Below, piece by piece: positions 23,248 through 34,514 of a stretch of DNA of 64,000 nt. The position numbers were made by a program, and so were the translations under genes. Each line of letters starts with the position of its first letter. Position 1 is the stretch's first letter. The notes under the pieces are model-generated. The model was not told where the DNA came from and ran no database searches. It saw only the letters and a list, made by a program, of their open reading frames with translations. Origin of the DNA: Ceratothoa steindachneri (Eukaryota; Arthropoda; Malacostraca; Isopoda; Cymothoidae); NCBI GenBank assembly GCA_963969495.1, contig OZ018321.1, positions 109,326,333 to 109,390,332 on the forward strand, read 5' to 3'.

Positions 23248-24109
23248 GGAGGAGAAGAGGAGAAGGAAGAAAAAATCTATACCTAGAGAAGGAGAATAAT
23301 ACTCGACGAGGGCTAAGAGTAGTTAGGTAACCGAAGCATCAGGAGATAATAGCATATAGTCAATTATAAGAAGAACATAAGAAAAGAAGGAGACTAGGAT
23401 AGGAATACGAAAGAATAGATAGAGAGATATAAACATACACGTTTTTAGTAAGAATAATTACTATTAACGGGTTGAATGTCTCATAAATACAAACGCTACA
23501 TAGACAAATTAAAAATAGATACATATACAAAAAACGGTAATGCGTGATACTCAAGCGAATCAAAATTTTCTAACTTTATCACGCTAGCTATACCTATAAT
23601 GGACAGAGAAGCCTGATCTCCAGGCAACTAGCATCTCTTTGCAAACCTCTTACTTCCTTCAGCTTTCAGCATCTATTCTTTTTTACTATCACATCCGCAC
23701 ACGGGACTCACAGTAGATACGTGAGACAGGGGTCACGATAAACAGCAAAGTTATAGTTAGAGACAAGCGACACATCGTGGTTCGAATTCCAAGCTAAGCT
23801 GTAGGTCCCACGACTAACCAAGTCCTCTTTTTGTCTCCTACTATATTTCTTCGCTGTCCTATCCTGAAACTTTCTCACTCCTACCCGCTGTACTCATAGT
23901 GCCTGGAGCCAACTTTGGCTCTAGACAGTGTGATTATGGGGTACTCACCCGCCCACCCCTTCTTGGCCACTCCATGAGGGTCAATGGTGGGGGGGGGGAT
24001 CGGAAGAGCCGTTCTTTGTCTCCCACTTCTCATTTCATTTCATTTCTTGTCATTGTTTCTTGTAACAGGAATCTCCTGGGGAGTGAAATATGAGTACTAA
24101 AGAACTTAA
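23248..24109. other. Mostly featureless; one B-box-like motif
   Basis: GGTTCGAATTCC at 23779-23790 matches a polymerase III B box. About 40 bases upstream GTTATAGTTAGAGAC is a weak A-box-like string, so a tRNA-derived SINE is possible. A run of ten G residues near 23990 is the only other notable feature. No coding frame is supported. Confidence 0.3.
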
Positions 24110-24150
24110 TGTAACACTTCAGTCTCGGGGTGCACGGTAGGTGGCGCTGT
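24110..24150 (+). mobile_element. MITE-B left terminal fragment
   Basis: GTAACACTTCAG followed by GTAGGTGGCGCTGT matches the left end of the MITE-B copy at 25605. It abuts MITE-A copy 1, as if a MITE-A body lay inside or was joined to a MITE-B end. Confidence 0.7.
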
Positions 24151-24387
24151 GGTAAATATGTAGACGAGCGGCCCGGATGATAAGACATACTATTTTCGTC
24201 CGTGTTGCAAAATGTTTCACGTTTTTGGAGTACATTTAAGGGGATGGCTCGTGTGGGGGTAAACACAAGGGGGACCACAATATGAATATCCTGAGTTTCA
24301 TTAAATTGGGGGGGGTCTAGGGGGCCCAGCCCCCCAGTATATAATCCTAATTGTTTATAGAATAATGTTCTGACATTTACAGAGGTG
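24151..24387 (+). mobile_element. MITE-A copy 1, interrupted
   Basis: Begins GGTAAATATGTAGACGAGCG and carries the family's body: a G-run segment then the core CCCCCCAGTATATAATC. It is interrupted by MITE-A copy 2, whose target duplication starts at 24388. Its right part beyond 24722 is poorly recognisable. Confidence 0.75.
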
Positions 24388-24395
24388 AATGCTTT

Positions 24396-24714
24396 GGTAA
24401 ATATGTAGATTAGCGGCCCGGCTGAAAAAAATTTGTGTCTAAATATTATCGTTCACTCGTGTCGGAATATTCATGCGCGTTTGAGTCCTTTTCGAATTAT
24501 TATTCTATAAACAATTAGGATTATATACTGGGGGCTCTGCCCCCCAGACCCCCCCCAATTTAATGAAACTCAGGATCATCGTAGTGTAGTCTCCCCATTG
24601 TGTTTACCCCCACACGAGCCGTCAACTTAAATGTACTCCAAAAACGTGAAACATTTTGGAACACGGATGAAATAGTTCGTCCCATCGTTCGTGCCAATAA
24701 TCTACATATTTACC
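24396..24714 (-). mobile_element. MITE-A copy 2, complete, nested
   Basis: 319 bp, inserted in the opposite orientation to copy 1. The left end GGTAAATATGTAGATTAGCG and the right end (inverted) GGTAAATATGTAGATTATTG are inverted repeats. Perfect 8-bp target duplications AATGCTTT flank it at 24388-24395 and 24715-24722. No coding capacity. An 8-bp duplication fits hAT, P or Merlin-type transposases; the ends do not decide between them. Copies 1 and 2 together form a hairpin with arms of about 210 bp. Confidence 0.9.
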
Positions 24715-24722
24715 AATGCTTT

Positions 24723-25092
24723 AACTACATCATGTCAGTGCCTTTAATCATTTTGCAAATTATAATAGGGGTGGGGGTGGGGTATGACGTCAGAAATGAT
24801 TGATTTGAATTTTTATTTTTTTTTGCCCACTTAATAGCTTTTTATTAGACTCCTTTGGAGTCATTTTTATTTGTGAATATATTTTTCCCCATTTTATTAT
24901 TTTTATTACCTTCTTTTATACATTTGTAAATCTATTTAGCTGGGTCATTTACAGGAACTATTTTTTTTTTAGCAGTGTGGTGTGTCAAACAGACGCAGTG
25001 TGCAAATGACTCATACAGACGTCTTTTTAGCAGTGTGAAAATGGTATCAAATTGTGCATTTTGTCTGTCCTCCATTTCAGAATTATTAACTC
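24723..25092. other. No recognisable gene
   Basis: AT-rich DNA; contains a short direct repeat of AGCAGTGTG near 24970 and 25030. Part may be the displaced right end of MITE-A copy 1. Confidence 0.5.
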
Positions 25093-25604
25093 TAACATAA
25101 CATAATTTCACGGATGACAAAAGCCACAAGGGCCTATCAAAGGTCATCCGTATCCATCAAATCCCACCCACATAATGCATCCATAGGATTTTGTCAGATC
25201 ATGCATCTACAATATACAATTTAACAATCCATAGGATTATGTCCAACCATGCATTTACAATATATAATTTAAAGCCTCCATAGGAGTCTGTCAAAAACAA
25301 AATCAAAGTCCCCCAAAATATACAATAAAAAGAAACTGCATCCACAGGAATGAGTCAAGAAACATATCCACATACCAAAGTAAGAAATTAACCCTCCATC
25401 CCCATATAATCATCTAATCTGCGCTTGAAAACATTCAAGTTTGGGCTGTCTACAGTCTCAGGTGACAAACTATTCCAATAATCCACTACTCTGTTAGTGA
25501 AAAAATATTTTCTAACATCCAGTCTTCACCTCTTTTTTAATCTTTAAGTGGTGGCCTCTAGTTCTATTGCTATCTTCTAACTCAAATAACTTGCTGAAAT
25601 CTAA
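25093..25604 (-). mobile_element. CR1-T copy a, 3' end fragment
   Basis: The 3' terminus lies at the left with the repeat AACATAACATAATTT (ATGTT-type tail on the minus strand). The body encodes the end of an ORF2 (TRGHHLKIKK region) with stops. The fragment is cut at 25604 by MITE-B. Sister copies: 26555-27830, 51225-52995 and 59206-60062. Confidence 0.85.
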
Positions 25605-26545
25605 GGTAACACTTCAGATTCAGGGCGCACCGTAGATGGCGCTGTTAGTCGGCTACAATTTTGGGCTACAGCATATCTCTTATGACGTCAGATGGTAGCG
25701 TCAACTGTGAACAATATCGGCGTAATATTTTTTTGTATATGAGTATATACTGGGGGGCTGTGCCCCCCAGACCCCCCCCCAATTGATTGAAACTCAGGAT
25801 CATCGCAGAGTGGTCCCCCTGCATTGATATCTTTCCCATGAGCCATCCCCTTGAATTTACTGGGTTTTTTTCTCCCCAACAGCTTTTTACTGGCAGACAA
25901 ACCTAACCTAAATAATCTAAATAATCTAAAAGTTTTTCGCCATCATACAAAGTAAAGCCAAATTCGAATAACAAAGAAGCACATGGAGAGCATGAAAACA
26001 CAATAACGAAAGAAAAACATTTGCAAAATGGGTCCTATTTATAAGCTACGATGTTGCCAGTAAGAAGCTGTTATCGTTCGCAGCAAACAAAAAATACGAA
26101 AATAAAACAAAAAACAATAAAAGACATCAAGAAACCTTACCTAACTTAGAAAAAAAACTATAAACGAGCAGAGCGCAGATATTTAGTAAATAATAGACTA
26201 AAAGTTACAAATCTCCAAAACAACAAAAAAATATAACGCAGTGATTGTCACATCTGACGTCATAAGAGATATGCTGTAGCCCAAAATTGTAGCCGACTAA
26301 CAACGCCATCTACCGTTCGCCTCAAATCTGAAGTATTACCAAAACTATAAATGAGCAGAGGCGCAGATATTTAGTAAATAATACAGACTAAAAGTTACAA
26401 ATCCCCCAAACCCCCCCAAAAATATAACACTGTGATTGGTCACATCTGAAGCTACCGTCTGATGTCATAAGAGATATATTGTAGCCCAAAATTGTAGCCT
26501 ACTGACAGCGCCACCTACTGTGCGTCCCAAATCTGAAGTATTACC
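25605..26545. mobile_element. MITE-B with a duplicated right end
   Basis: Starts GGTAACACTTCAGATT at 25605. The inverted terminal region (about 85 bp, covering the GTAGATGGCGCTGTTAGTC and TCTTATGACGTCAGA stretches) occurs twice at the right, ending at 26340 and at 26545. The two right-end units (26154-26340 and 26341-26545) are tandem copies. Flanking 8-mers AAATCTAA (25597-25604) and AAACTTAA (26546-26553) agree at 6 of 8 positions. The interior holds the same C/G-rich core as MITE-A (25735-25860). No coding capacity. Confidence 0.78.
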
Positions 26546-26554
26546 AAACTTAAA

Positions 26555-27830
26555 AACATAACATAATTTCACGGATGACAAAAGCCACAAGGGCCTATCA
26601 AAGATCATCCGCATCTGTCAAAACCCACCCACAAAATGCAGCCATAGGATTGTGTCAGATCATGCATCTACAATATACAATTTAAACAATCCATAGGATT
26701 GTGTTCGATCATGTATTTATAATATACAATTCGAACCATACACAGGAACAAGTCAAAAGCTCGTCAAAATCCAAATCAATTGTAATATACAATAATAAGA
26801 AAACTGCATCCACAGGAATGAGTCAAGAATACCCCCCAAAGTTAACCCTCCCTTCCCATATAATCATCTAATCTGCGTTTGAATACGTTCAGCTTTGGAC
26901 TGTTGTAGATAGAGGAGAGTAGGAAGGGGGGCAAAGAAAAAATAATAGCGTAGGTGAGTTGCGAACAGCTTCCCACATTGCTGGACCACCATTAGCTGGC
27001 ACCAAATCCACTTGGCCATCCTGAATCTCAAAAAAGACTCATACGCTATACTGTCTACCATCTAAGATGGCAAACTATTCCAGTAATCTACTACTCTATT
27101 GGTAAAAAAATATTTTCTTTTCTAACACCCAGCCTGAACCTCTGTTTTTTTAATTTTTAAGTGGTGACCACAAGTCCTATTACTACCTTCCAACTCAAAT
27201 AACTTGCTAAAATCCAACTTATCCATCCCAGAACAGATTTTAAAAAGCTTAATCATATCTCCCCTCACATCTTCTCTCAAATGAGAACATATTTAGTACC
27301 CTCAGCCTATCTTCATATTCAAGGTGTTTCAGGGAAGGTATTATTTTTGTTGCCCTCCTTTGTACTGACTAGCATGTTGATGTCATGTCTAAAATGTGGT
27401 GACCATGCTTGTATACAATACTCTAAATGTGGCCTAACATACGAGTTGTATAGTTTAAGGATAGCCTCTTTACTTTTGTAACTAACATTCCTGTTAATGT
27501 ATCCTAGCACCCTTTTTGCTCTTTTTTTTGCTCTATTAGGTATTTGTCCAAATTCTAGTGATCTAGTATATATCTTCTCAAGATCTACTGCAATACTATC
27601 TACACCTTCTTTGAGTAACGTAGAATGAATGTTGTCTGGGCCAGATGATTTACTAGTATTTAACTCTAATATAAACCCTTTAATTATTTCCCTGTTCACA
27701 TTAACGGTATTTAACACTACTTCCCTTGACCTAGAATTATTATCAATTAATCTATCTTAATTCTTTTGTGTAAATACTGAAGAAAAATGATCATTAAGAA
27801 CCTCTACTATTTCTTAGGATCGATTAATAA
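26555..27830 (-). mobile_element. CR1-T copy b, RT core deleted
   Basis: Same 3' tail as copy a. Reading the minus strand, the pre-RT region (EVLNDHFSSVFTQ) and RT start (NTSKSSGPDNIHS) are present, then LEFGQIPN jumps straight to AKRVLGYINRNV. Compared with copy c, all RT catalytic motifs are therefore deleted. A 149-bp stretch at 26903-27051 with no counterpart in copies a or c interrupts the C-terminal coding region. Confidence 0.83.
27319..27717 (-). pseudogene. CR1-T ORF2 remnant lacking RT catalytic core
   Basis: A 132-codon frame fuses the first RT motifs (SSGPDNIHS) directly to the post-RT segment (RPHLEYCIQAWSP). The deletion preserved the reading frame. The protein would have no YADD-type motif and so no polymerase activity. 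Stops end it after the INML segment. Confidence 0.85.
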
Positions 27831-28049
27831 TATAAATAAGTGGGACTTATTTTTTTTTATTTCATATATATAGGAAACTTTAGGTGTATTTTTTGTGAAT
27901 AGTAACAAGATCTCCAATATAATCGCCCCTCTCTATTGTAGATATTTTGTACATTTTTTTTTGTAAGTAAATGGACTGTTTATACAATCTGTTTCATTCT
28001 CCTTCGATTTCCCACGTCCGGATTAGTGTAGGAAGTGGGTTGGATCGAT

Positions 28050-28770
28050 TGGGGGTTAGTCTAAATTTTCGGCCCGCTACAGCGTTAGGAATCTGGGTAT
28101 TGTTTTTGATGAGCATCTCTCCTTTAAGCCTCATATCCGCAATGTCAGCAAATCCTCTCAATGTTTCATTCATAACTTCTCTCTCATTCGTTCTCACTTT
28201 GATCGCCAAAGTCTTGAGACTGCTGTTCATGCCTTCATCACCTCATGCCTTGACTACTGTAACTCTCTGCTTGTGAATCTGCCATCCTCCTCTCTCCACC
28301 CCCTTCAACTTGTACAGAACTATGCCGCCCGGCTTCTCCTCCGTCGCCCTCGCTTCTCTCCCTCGAAACCCTTGCTGCATGAACGGCACTGGCTTCCTGT
28401 CAGATCCTGTACTCACTTCAAGATACTTCTCTTCACATTTAAGGCCCTAAACAACAAGGCCCCGTCTTACCTCTCTTCTGCCCTCTCACCACGCCATGTA
28501 CCTCGGGGCCCTTCGGTCATCACATGCATCTCTTTTGAATATTCCTCGTTCATCCCTCTGCTTAATGTGGGACTGCTCCTTCTCAATCTGCGCCCCTAAG
28601 TTGTGGAATGCTCTTCCTGCTGAAATGAGGTCTTCTCCCTCTCTTACCACATTTAAGCGTCTCCTGAAAATGCATCTTTTCAGTATTGCCTTCTCCCCCT
28701 CTTGAATTTCCATTCTCATCTCAGCACAACGTGCGCTCTGGGAAGGCCTCAGGCCTTGAAGAGCGCATTA
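28050..28770 (+). pseudogene. L2-like ORF2 C-terminal fragment and 3' end
   Basis: Plus-strand frames give RNLGIVFDEHLSFKPHI, then SCLDYCNSLLVNLP and HWLPVRSCTHFKILLFTFK, and in a second frame LWNALPAEMRSSPSL and a C-terminus ending SIAFSPS (28705). This is the conserved C-terminal third of L2-type proteins. The DNA then reads GAGCGCATTATTTTATTATT, the style of 3' end seen in L2 elements. Upstream RT domains are absent and one frameshift separates the two parts (about 28490-28560). Confidence 0.82.
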
Positions 28771-28864
28771 TTTTATTATTATCTTCTTCTTCTCTCAGGC
28801 CATCGAATCTGTTAGTCAACCTAACAGGTTCCATACCTCTTTTACTCACAGACCTATGCTGTCC

Positions 28865-29040
28865 TCACCTATCTATTCTATCCATATTCACCCACCATTC
28901 ATCTTCACTCATATCAGTTACTTCTTCCTCTTCAGTCCCTAGTCTAGGCTTATCTTCCACCCTCCTGGTCCCAACGATATTCTTCATGCGTACACTCGCA
29001 TCCCTTCTCACTTCACTCACCAACTCATTTAATCTGGGAG
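28865..29040 (-). pseudogene. Unassigned acidic open fragment
   Basis: An open minus-strand stretch of about 58 codons ends in TGA at 28865-28867. It contains RMKNIVGTRRVEDKPRLG then TEEEEVTDMSEDEWWVN. No start codon lies nearby. The charge pattern resembles linker regions of retroelement gag proteins, but no diagnostic motif is present and I do not recognise a family. Confidence 0.25.
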
Positions 29041-30480
29041 GGAGGGGGGGCTCTTGAAGGTCGTCAGTTATTGGGGGAGTTTCTTTGAAGCTTGTCCCTG
29101 ATTATGAGGGACCCTTGAAGGTAATCTTGAGGACAACCCAAGAGCCTTAGAAGGGGGACGCTGGCTGCCAGTAATGGTGATAGATTACTGAGTTATCACA
29201 TAATCTTTTGGCAAGGACTCCGGTTGGTTTGTGTGCCCTTCCTTAATTCCCACAAGAGTAATTTTGTTGATTGCTATGTGGGGCCCTAAGCTGAGGGGCG
29301 GTCTTATTCTAATGACGGGGTCAAATAGCCCAGAGGATGGGGATAGACCACACCAGGGTAGAACACCGGTATTTTGGGAGTTATGTAATCCTGAGGAAAT
29401 GCGATTAACAAGGAGAATTGCGCAATGGTTGTTTTCCCGATTAATAAGATCTTGAAGCAGCAAGATTGAGTAATGTCAGGATATTGAAGTCACCAAAGCA
29501 AAAATAGAATTATTATTGAACTAGATCTTATTGCACTTTACAAAAGTTCTTTAATTAAGTTTTAAGTTATAAGTTCTGACAAATTAAGTTAGAGGTCAAG
29601 TGTGAGCAAAGTTCAGAGGAGGCCGGATGAATAAAGCCTTTATAAGTTACACCTTAATGTCTGCGTTATGTACACGAACGACTATATACAAAGATGAATT
29701 ACGCGAATCCGAGAGATCGGACTGAATGATATATAACGCGATATATTGCTATATTAAACAGTAATCTAATTCTTTTTTGTTCTGGCTCCATACTGTTATA
29801 TATATTCAATATAAGCCATGCCCTACAAGTTTGTCATCCAACTAAGCCACACCTCCCTCTTATGTACCGGCCTGTTGATTGGTTGGTATTAACATAACTC
29901 TACTTTTGATTGACTAAGAAAGGCACTCCGACTATTGGGTCAAATTCTCTGTGGGCTGTGGCATGTTGCCATGGAGACAGCTTCCTGACCTCGCTTCTAT
30001 TTATTTAACAGTGATAGCTAATCAGTTTATTCTGGATTCTCCTTTGATTATTATGTTTGCCAAAGATTGCCTTGACCAACTCTAACAGAAATAACTGTGC
30101 TCCGTTTACTACCGTGTGACATTCTCGTAGACAGCGCTAACTCTACTTTTCTCTTTCTCTCTCTGTACTTTGTGTGTAGTAACTCTCGTGTGTGTCCTAT
30201 TTTGGATGTACATGCCAGCCGCTACAAATCTCTTGCACACAACCGACTCACTTCCTCTACCAAAGCCACATTTGCACTAGTCACATAACAAACCGGGCAT
30301 TCAGATACATTTGCTCTTCTTTCAACACTACAAAAATCACAAACTACATACACACTGCTTACATCAAAAGGCATTCCCTTAATCATCCAAAGCAACAGCC
30401 ATACTGAGAAACTTTTTAAAATATAATTAAAAATTATATTACACCGAAAAATCAAAAATGAAAAAATGTCACTGAATAGA
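29041..30480. other. No recognisable gene or element
   Basis: Unique-looking sequence, moderately AT-rich. Frames at 29185-29463 and 30192-30407 show no known motif and overlap frames on the opposite strand. I see nothing I can support. Confidence 0.55.
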
Positions 30481-30487
30481 GAGCCTG

Positions 30488-31016
30488 TTGAGCACACATC
30501 CAATCGCTACCACTCTTAATAACATAATTTTCAAAGTAAGAGACCTGGAACAAATGAGCAATGAGCAGATAAAACATAAAATAAGAGAAATGGACGGAAG
30601 AGGTAGATTGTCAGAAGACGACCATAACACTATACCAGAAATACAAAACGGAAATAGAAGAAGAAAAAATGTATAAAAATGACTTTGCATCAACACTAAT
30701 GTATTGATGTAGAACAAATTCAATACAATTAATTTGGAGAAACAAATTTATGCAAAAAGAAACAACCTTCAATCTATGCCAAAAGCATGATGAAACAAAC
30801 CCTAAACATTTCCTTCTAAAATGTGAAAAATTAAAAAATATTAGAAATAAATTCAAAATAACAAATCAGGGAGAAACGAACAGAGAAGAAACAATGAGGT
30901 CAATTTTATTATTTAAAGAATGCAATAATCAAAATGTAGAGAATAGGAAACGATATATTTTGGAAGTGCAAAACATAAGACGCAAGATAACAAAAAACAA
31001 CGGTTATATAACATAA
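30488..31016 (+). pseudogene. Non-LTR ORF2 C-terminal zinc-motif fragment
   Basis: The frame from 30750 contains CQKHDETNPKHFLLKC, a Cys-His-Cys arrangement like the zinc motif that closes the ORF2 of several non-LTR clades. A preceding piece (30488-30676) ends at TAA. RT motifs are missing, so the clade is unclear. A similar C-terminal motif lies in the fragment at 54930-56076. Confidence 0.5.
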
Positions 31017-31116
31017 AAAAGATTGACAGATTTGAAAGCGCATAATAACTGTGCCGTTTTCTTTTTACAGAGAGCGGTAGAAAAGGCATATCTCTGGCAA
31101 AATACTACTACCACTA

Positions 31117-31165
31117 CTGGGGGGAGGGGTCTGGGGGGCAGCCCCCCAGTATATAATCGAAAATC
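31117..31165 (+). mobile_element. MITE-A core remnant
   Basis: GGGGTCTGGGGGGCAGCCC and the adjoining CCCCAGTATATAATC match the central core of MITE-A copies. Neither terminus is present. Confidence 0.6.
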
Positions 31166-31269
31166 GCCATAAACTTCGTCCACATAGATTTCAGCTCAGA
31201 AAAAGTAGCTAGGAAAAATAGCCCAAAATAAGCTATGACTCGGATCAGGCCATACTCTACACAATTACC

Positions 31270-34200
31270 ATTTTTTCCTCCACGTCATAGAAATCTTCAA
31301 ATAGAAATGTTTTAACCTCTTTTTTTAAAATGTTTACATTTTCACATGTTCAGATAATTTGTTGTACAGTCTTGGAGCAGAAAATTTAAAAGCCCTTGAG
31401 CCAACACCAGCATTAAATACTGATACTTGAATATTTCTCGCTAAATCATTCACAGAGTTGCTGTGAGCCCGGGGAAGGCCAGGTACTGGTGGCTCATTGG
31501 GTAGAGAGAAGAGAAACTTGGTTAGCTGCGTCTTGAATGCATTAAGTCTTCCAATCAATGTCAGCTCTGGTGGCAGGGAGTTCCACAAACGTGGACCTAC
31601 TACAGTGAAAGAGGAGTTGTACTATGTTAGAAGTGCTGGGTTGGAGTCTCTTAGTGGAGGAATAACTGCCTGTATGCCCAGTCTTGATTGGGGATGGAAT
31701 TTTATTTGGGGATCATTGGGACATACATTATGTAGTATCTTGTAAATATTAATTATAATAAAATGTTCCCTCCTTCTTTGTAAGGACATTAAGCACAATT
31801 TTTTGAGTCTCTCCCAGTATGTAAAATTTTGATATCCACAAATTTTTCTCATTCTCTTTGGACAGATTTAATATACTGAATATCACCTACCCTGACTGGG
31901 TTCCACAGAGGACAGGCGTATTCTAGGTGGGACCGGACCATGGACTTGTAAATAATTAACATAGAAAGGGAATCTCTACACCCAAATATGCTAAGTGCCC
32001 AGGCAGCTGCATTTCTTGTTCTCAGACACATCATTCGTATATGTGGAGTCCATGACAGGTCACTAGTTAGAATAATCCTGAGGTCCCTCAATTTATCCAC
32101 AGGGTACAACTGGAGATCCGCGTCTACCATGTAACTTTGGAGATCTGTGAGGAAGGGCATCTCAGCTATCCACAGTTCACATCGAGTTTCATGCATAGCA
32201 GGTCAAATTTTTGCTTATGCAACACCATATTATTGCTGTGCGACCACTCCATCACCCTCATTAGATCGTCTTGGAGGGAGGCCTTATCTGTACTGTTTGT
32301 TGTCTTTTTGGATATTCTTGTGTCATCTGCAAAAAATCTGACTGTCGAGTTTTGGATGACAGATTCCATGTCATTGATAAATATCAAGAACAATACGGGA
32401 CCCAAAACTGTACCTTGGGGGACACCGCTTTTAACTGGAGCAGGTAAAGTCATGTCCATCAATGACAACAACCTGTGTCTGATCACATAGAAATGATTCT
32501 ACCCAGTTAATTATCTTTTCATGGAATTTATATATTTTCAGTTTTTCAATCAAGAGTCTGTGGTCTACTTTGTCGAAAGCTTTTGCATAATCCAGATAGA
32601 TAGTATCAGTGTCAGCTCCATCGAGTAGACCACTTAAAACTTTGTCAACATGAGCTATCAGCTGTGTCAGCGTGCTACAACCGGATCCGAAGCCATATTG
32701 ATTTTTCGTTATAATTTTGTTATTTTCCAGAAATTTGATCGTAATTTTCTTGAGACAATGCTCAATAATCTTGATAAAACGGGAGGTCAGTGTAATGGGC
32801 CTATAATTTCCAGCAGTTATTTTGTCGCCTTTTTTGTGGATCAGAGTTATATAAACCATTTTGTAGAAATTGGGGACTATTCCATATTTAATAGATTCAT
32901 TCCTGATAATGAAAAGAGGTTTTACAATTGAACTCGCACAATTTTTTATAAATTTTGCTGAGATACTGTCTGGTCCACTAGCGGAATTATTATTGATCTT
33001 GCTGATTGCTTCCAAGATCTCTGTTTCTGTTAGATTAATTTCATCATCTGTTGTGGGTTCTTCAATATTTGGGGAGGCAAAGTATGGTAATCTTAAGCCC
33101 TCGGCATCAGGGTTGCTGTATACATCTGAAAAGTGTGATTGGAGTATATTTGCTATGTTGGTAGGGTTGCTAACAAGGTCTCCCACATTACTTTTGATAA
33201 GGTGGACCCTACTCTTCATGCTTAATCTAGTCTTGGCATATGTAAAAGCACTTGGGATTTTTTTTTTATTAGAAATTGCGATTTTTTCATCTTTTTCTAG
33301 GTGTTTTAGGTGACATTCCTTTATGTCAAATACACAAAGTGCCAACTCTCGTTCTAATTTCCTGATTCTATTGTCATTTAAAGCAGTCCTCTTTACTTTC
33401 TGTAGCTTGCTCTGGATTCTCTTCTTTTTTTCTTCATAAGGAGTGTGCTTTTTTGGGCTTTCCACTTCTTGGTCTCTTTCTGGGGATATATTCCATAGCC
33501 ACCTGAAGCAGAATCATTGTGATTAGGATAGGAAACTCTTCGAAGCAACACATATTGCGAAATGCCTGCCAATCAGTTTCATAGATGGCAGTGTTGAGCT
33601 TTTAATAGTCACCCCTGGAAAAATAAAGTCCTCTGAAATCATCACAGGACCTGTCTGACGTGTCTGGTCTACAATTTTCATACTGTGCTTGGATTTGTAT
33701 TTTAACAAGGGAATGGTCAGATATCATTGTATCGACAATCTCGGTGGATAAAACCAAGTTTAGATTGTTAGTGCAAAAGATGTCAAGGACGTTATTACCT
33801 CTCGTTGGGATGTGAATGTATTGGTTCATCTTTTCAGAGAGAAATTGAAGCAAGGAACCACCCATCACTTGATTTAGTGATGTAGTTCCTGGTTTGAAGG
33901 ATTCATCAGAACAGTCAATAAACGGAAGGTTTGTGTCACCAGCTAGATAAACTTGGTAAGATGACTCAGTATTAACTTTGATCAACTGGGATATAAAGTT
34001 TAGCATATTTGAAAAACTAGTCATCTCATCTCCAGGAGGGCAATATATTACTACTACACATGTTTTTATAGTGGAGAAGAATGTTGTGATACATTCACAT
34101 GTGCCATCATTATACAAATTCATAGAAGTAATGGGCAGGCTCTCATGGGAGTATAGGAGGACCCCTCCACCTCTACCATTACGGTTGCATCTCATGATGT

Positions 34201-34510
34201 TAAACTGGTTTATACATAACTGGGCATCAGTTATGTACTGATCCATCCAGGACTCAGTTATGGCAATGAAGGGTACAAAGTTGCCAGTTTCATTCTCATC
34301 ACCAACTAGTGCTTCGATCTCCTTGATTTTGTATTTACATTGGCTGGAAGCACTAGGGTTGATGGATCTGGTATTTAGTAGTAGGAAGCAGGCTCAGTTG
34401 CTTTCATACTTTGCACACCGATCCTTCACCTGTAGGTATTGGGTGGAATTTGATTGGTCATCTCTAGTGACTGGTTTGGGTGTGCAGCTTGCATTGGCAG
34501 TAAGGTTCTA
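31270..34510 (-). mobile_element. CR1-like element with endonuclease and RT
   Basis: The most complete CR1 in the window, reading right to left: endonuclease, RT and C-terminal domain, about 3.2 kb. The 5' side stops at about 34510 inside the first endonuclease motifs, against an L2-like fragment. The 3' end is near 31270; no clear target duplication was found. Confidence 0.83.
31334..34420 (-). pseudogene. CR1 ORF2: APE endonuclease and reverse transcriptase
   Basis: The endonuclease (about 33602-34400) starts NTRSINPSASS and shows ITESWMD, RGGGVLLYS, IYCPPGD, LAGDTNLPFIDC and ISDHSLVKI, so the catalytic SDH is present. The RT (32431-33465) has SASGPDSIS, NYRPITLTSRF, YLDYAKAFDKVDH; the next frame (32166-32486) gives SGVPQGTVLGPVLF and FFADDTRI. 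C-terminal pieces follow at 31849-32196 (RSHLEYACPLWNP), 31622-31852 and 31334-31588 (MWNSLPPELT). Damage seen: a TAA at about 33602 where relatives read Lys, and frameshifts near 33500, 32450, 32170, 31850 and 31600. All catalytic motifs survive, so decay is moderate. Confidence 0.87.
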
Positions 34511-34514
34511 CTAA

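Larger units (their letters stand above)
20229..23250 (+). mobile_element. I/Jockey-like non-LTR element, copy B
   Basis: A longer copy of the family seen at 17036-19540, with a possible ORF1 tail, endonuclease, RT and thumb remnants. Heavily decayed by stops and frameshifts after 21667. Confidence 0.8.
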
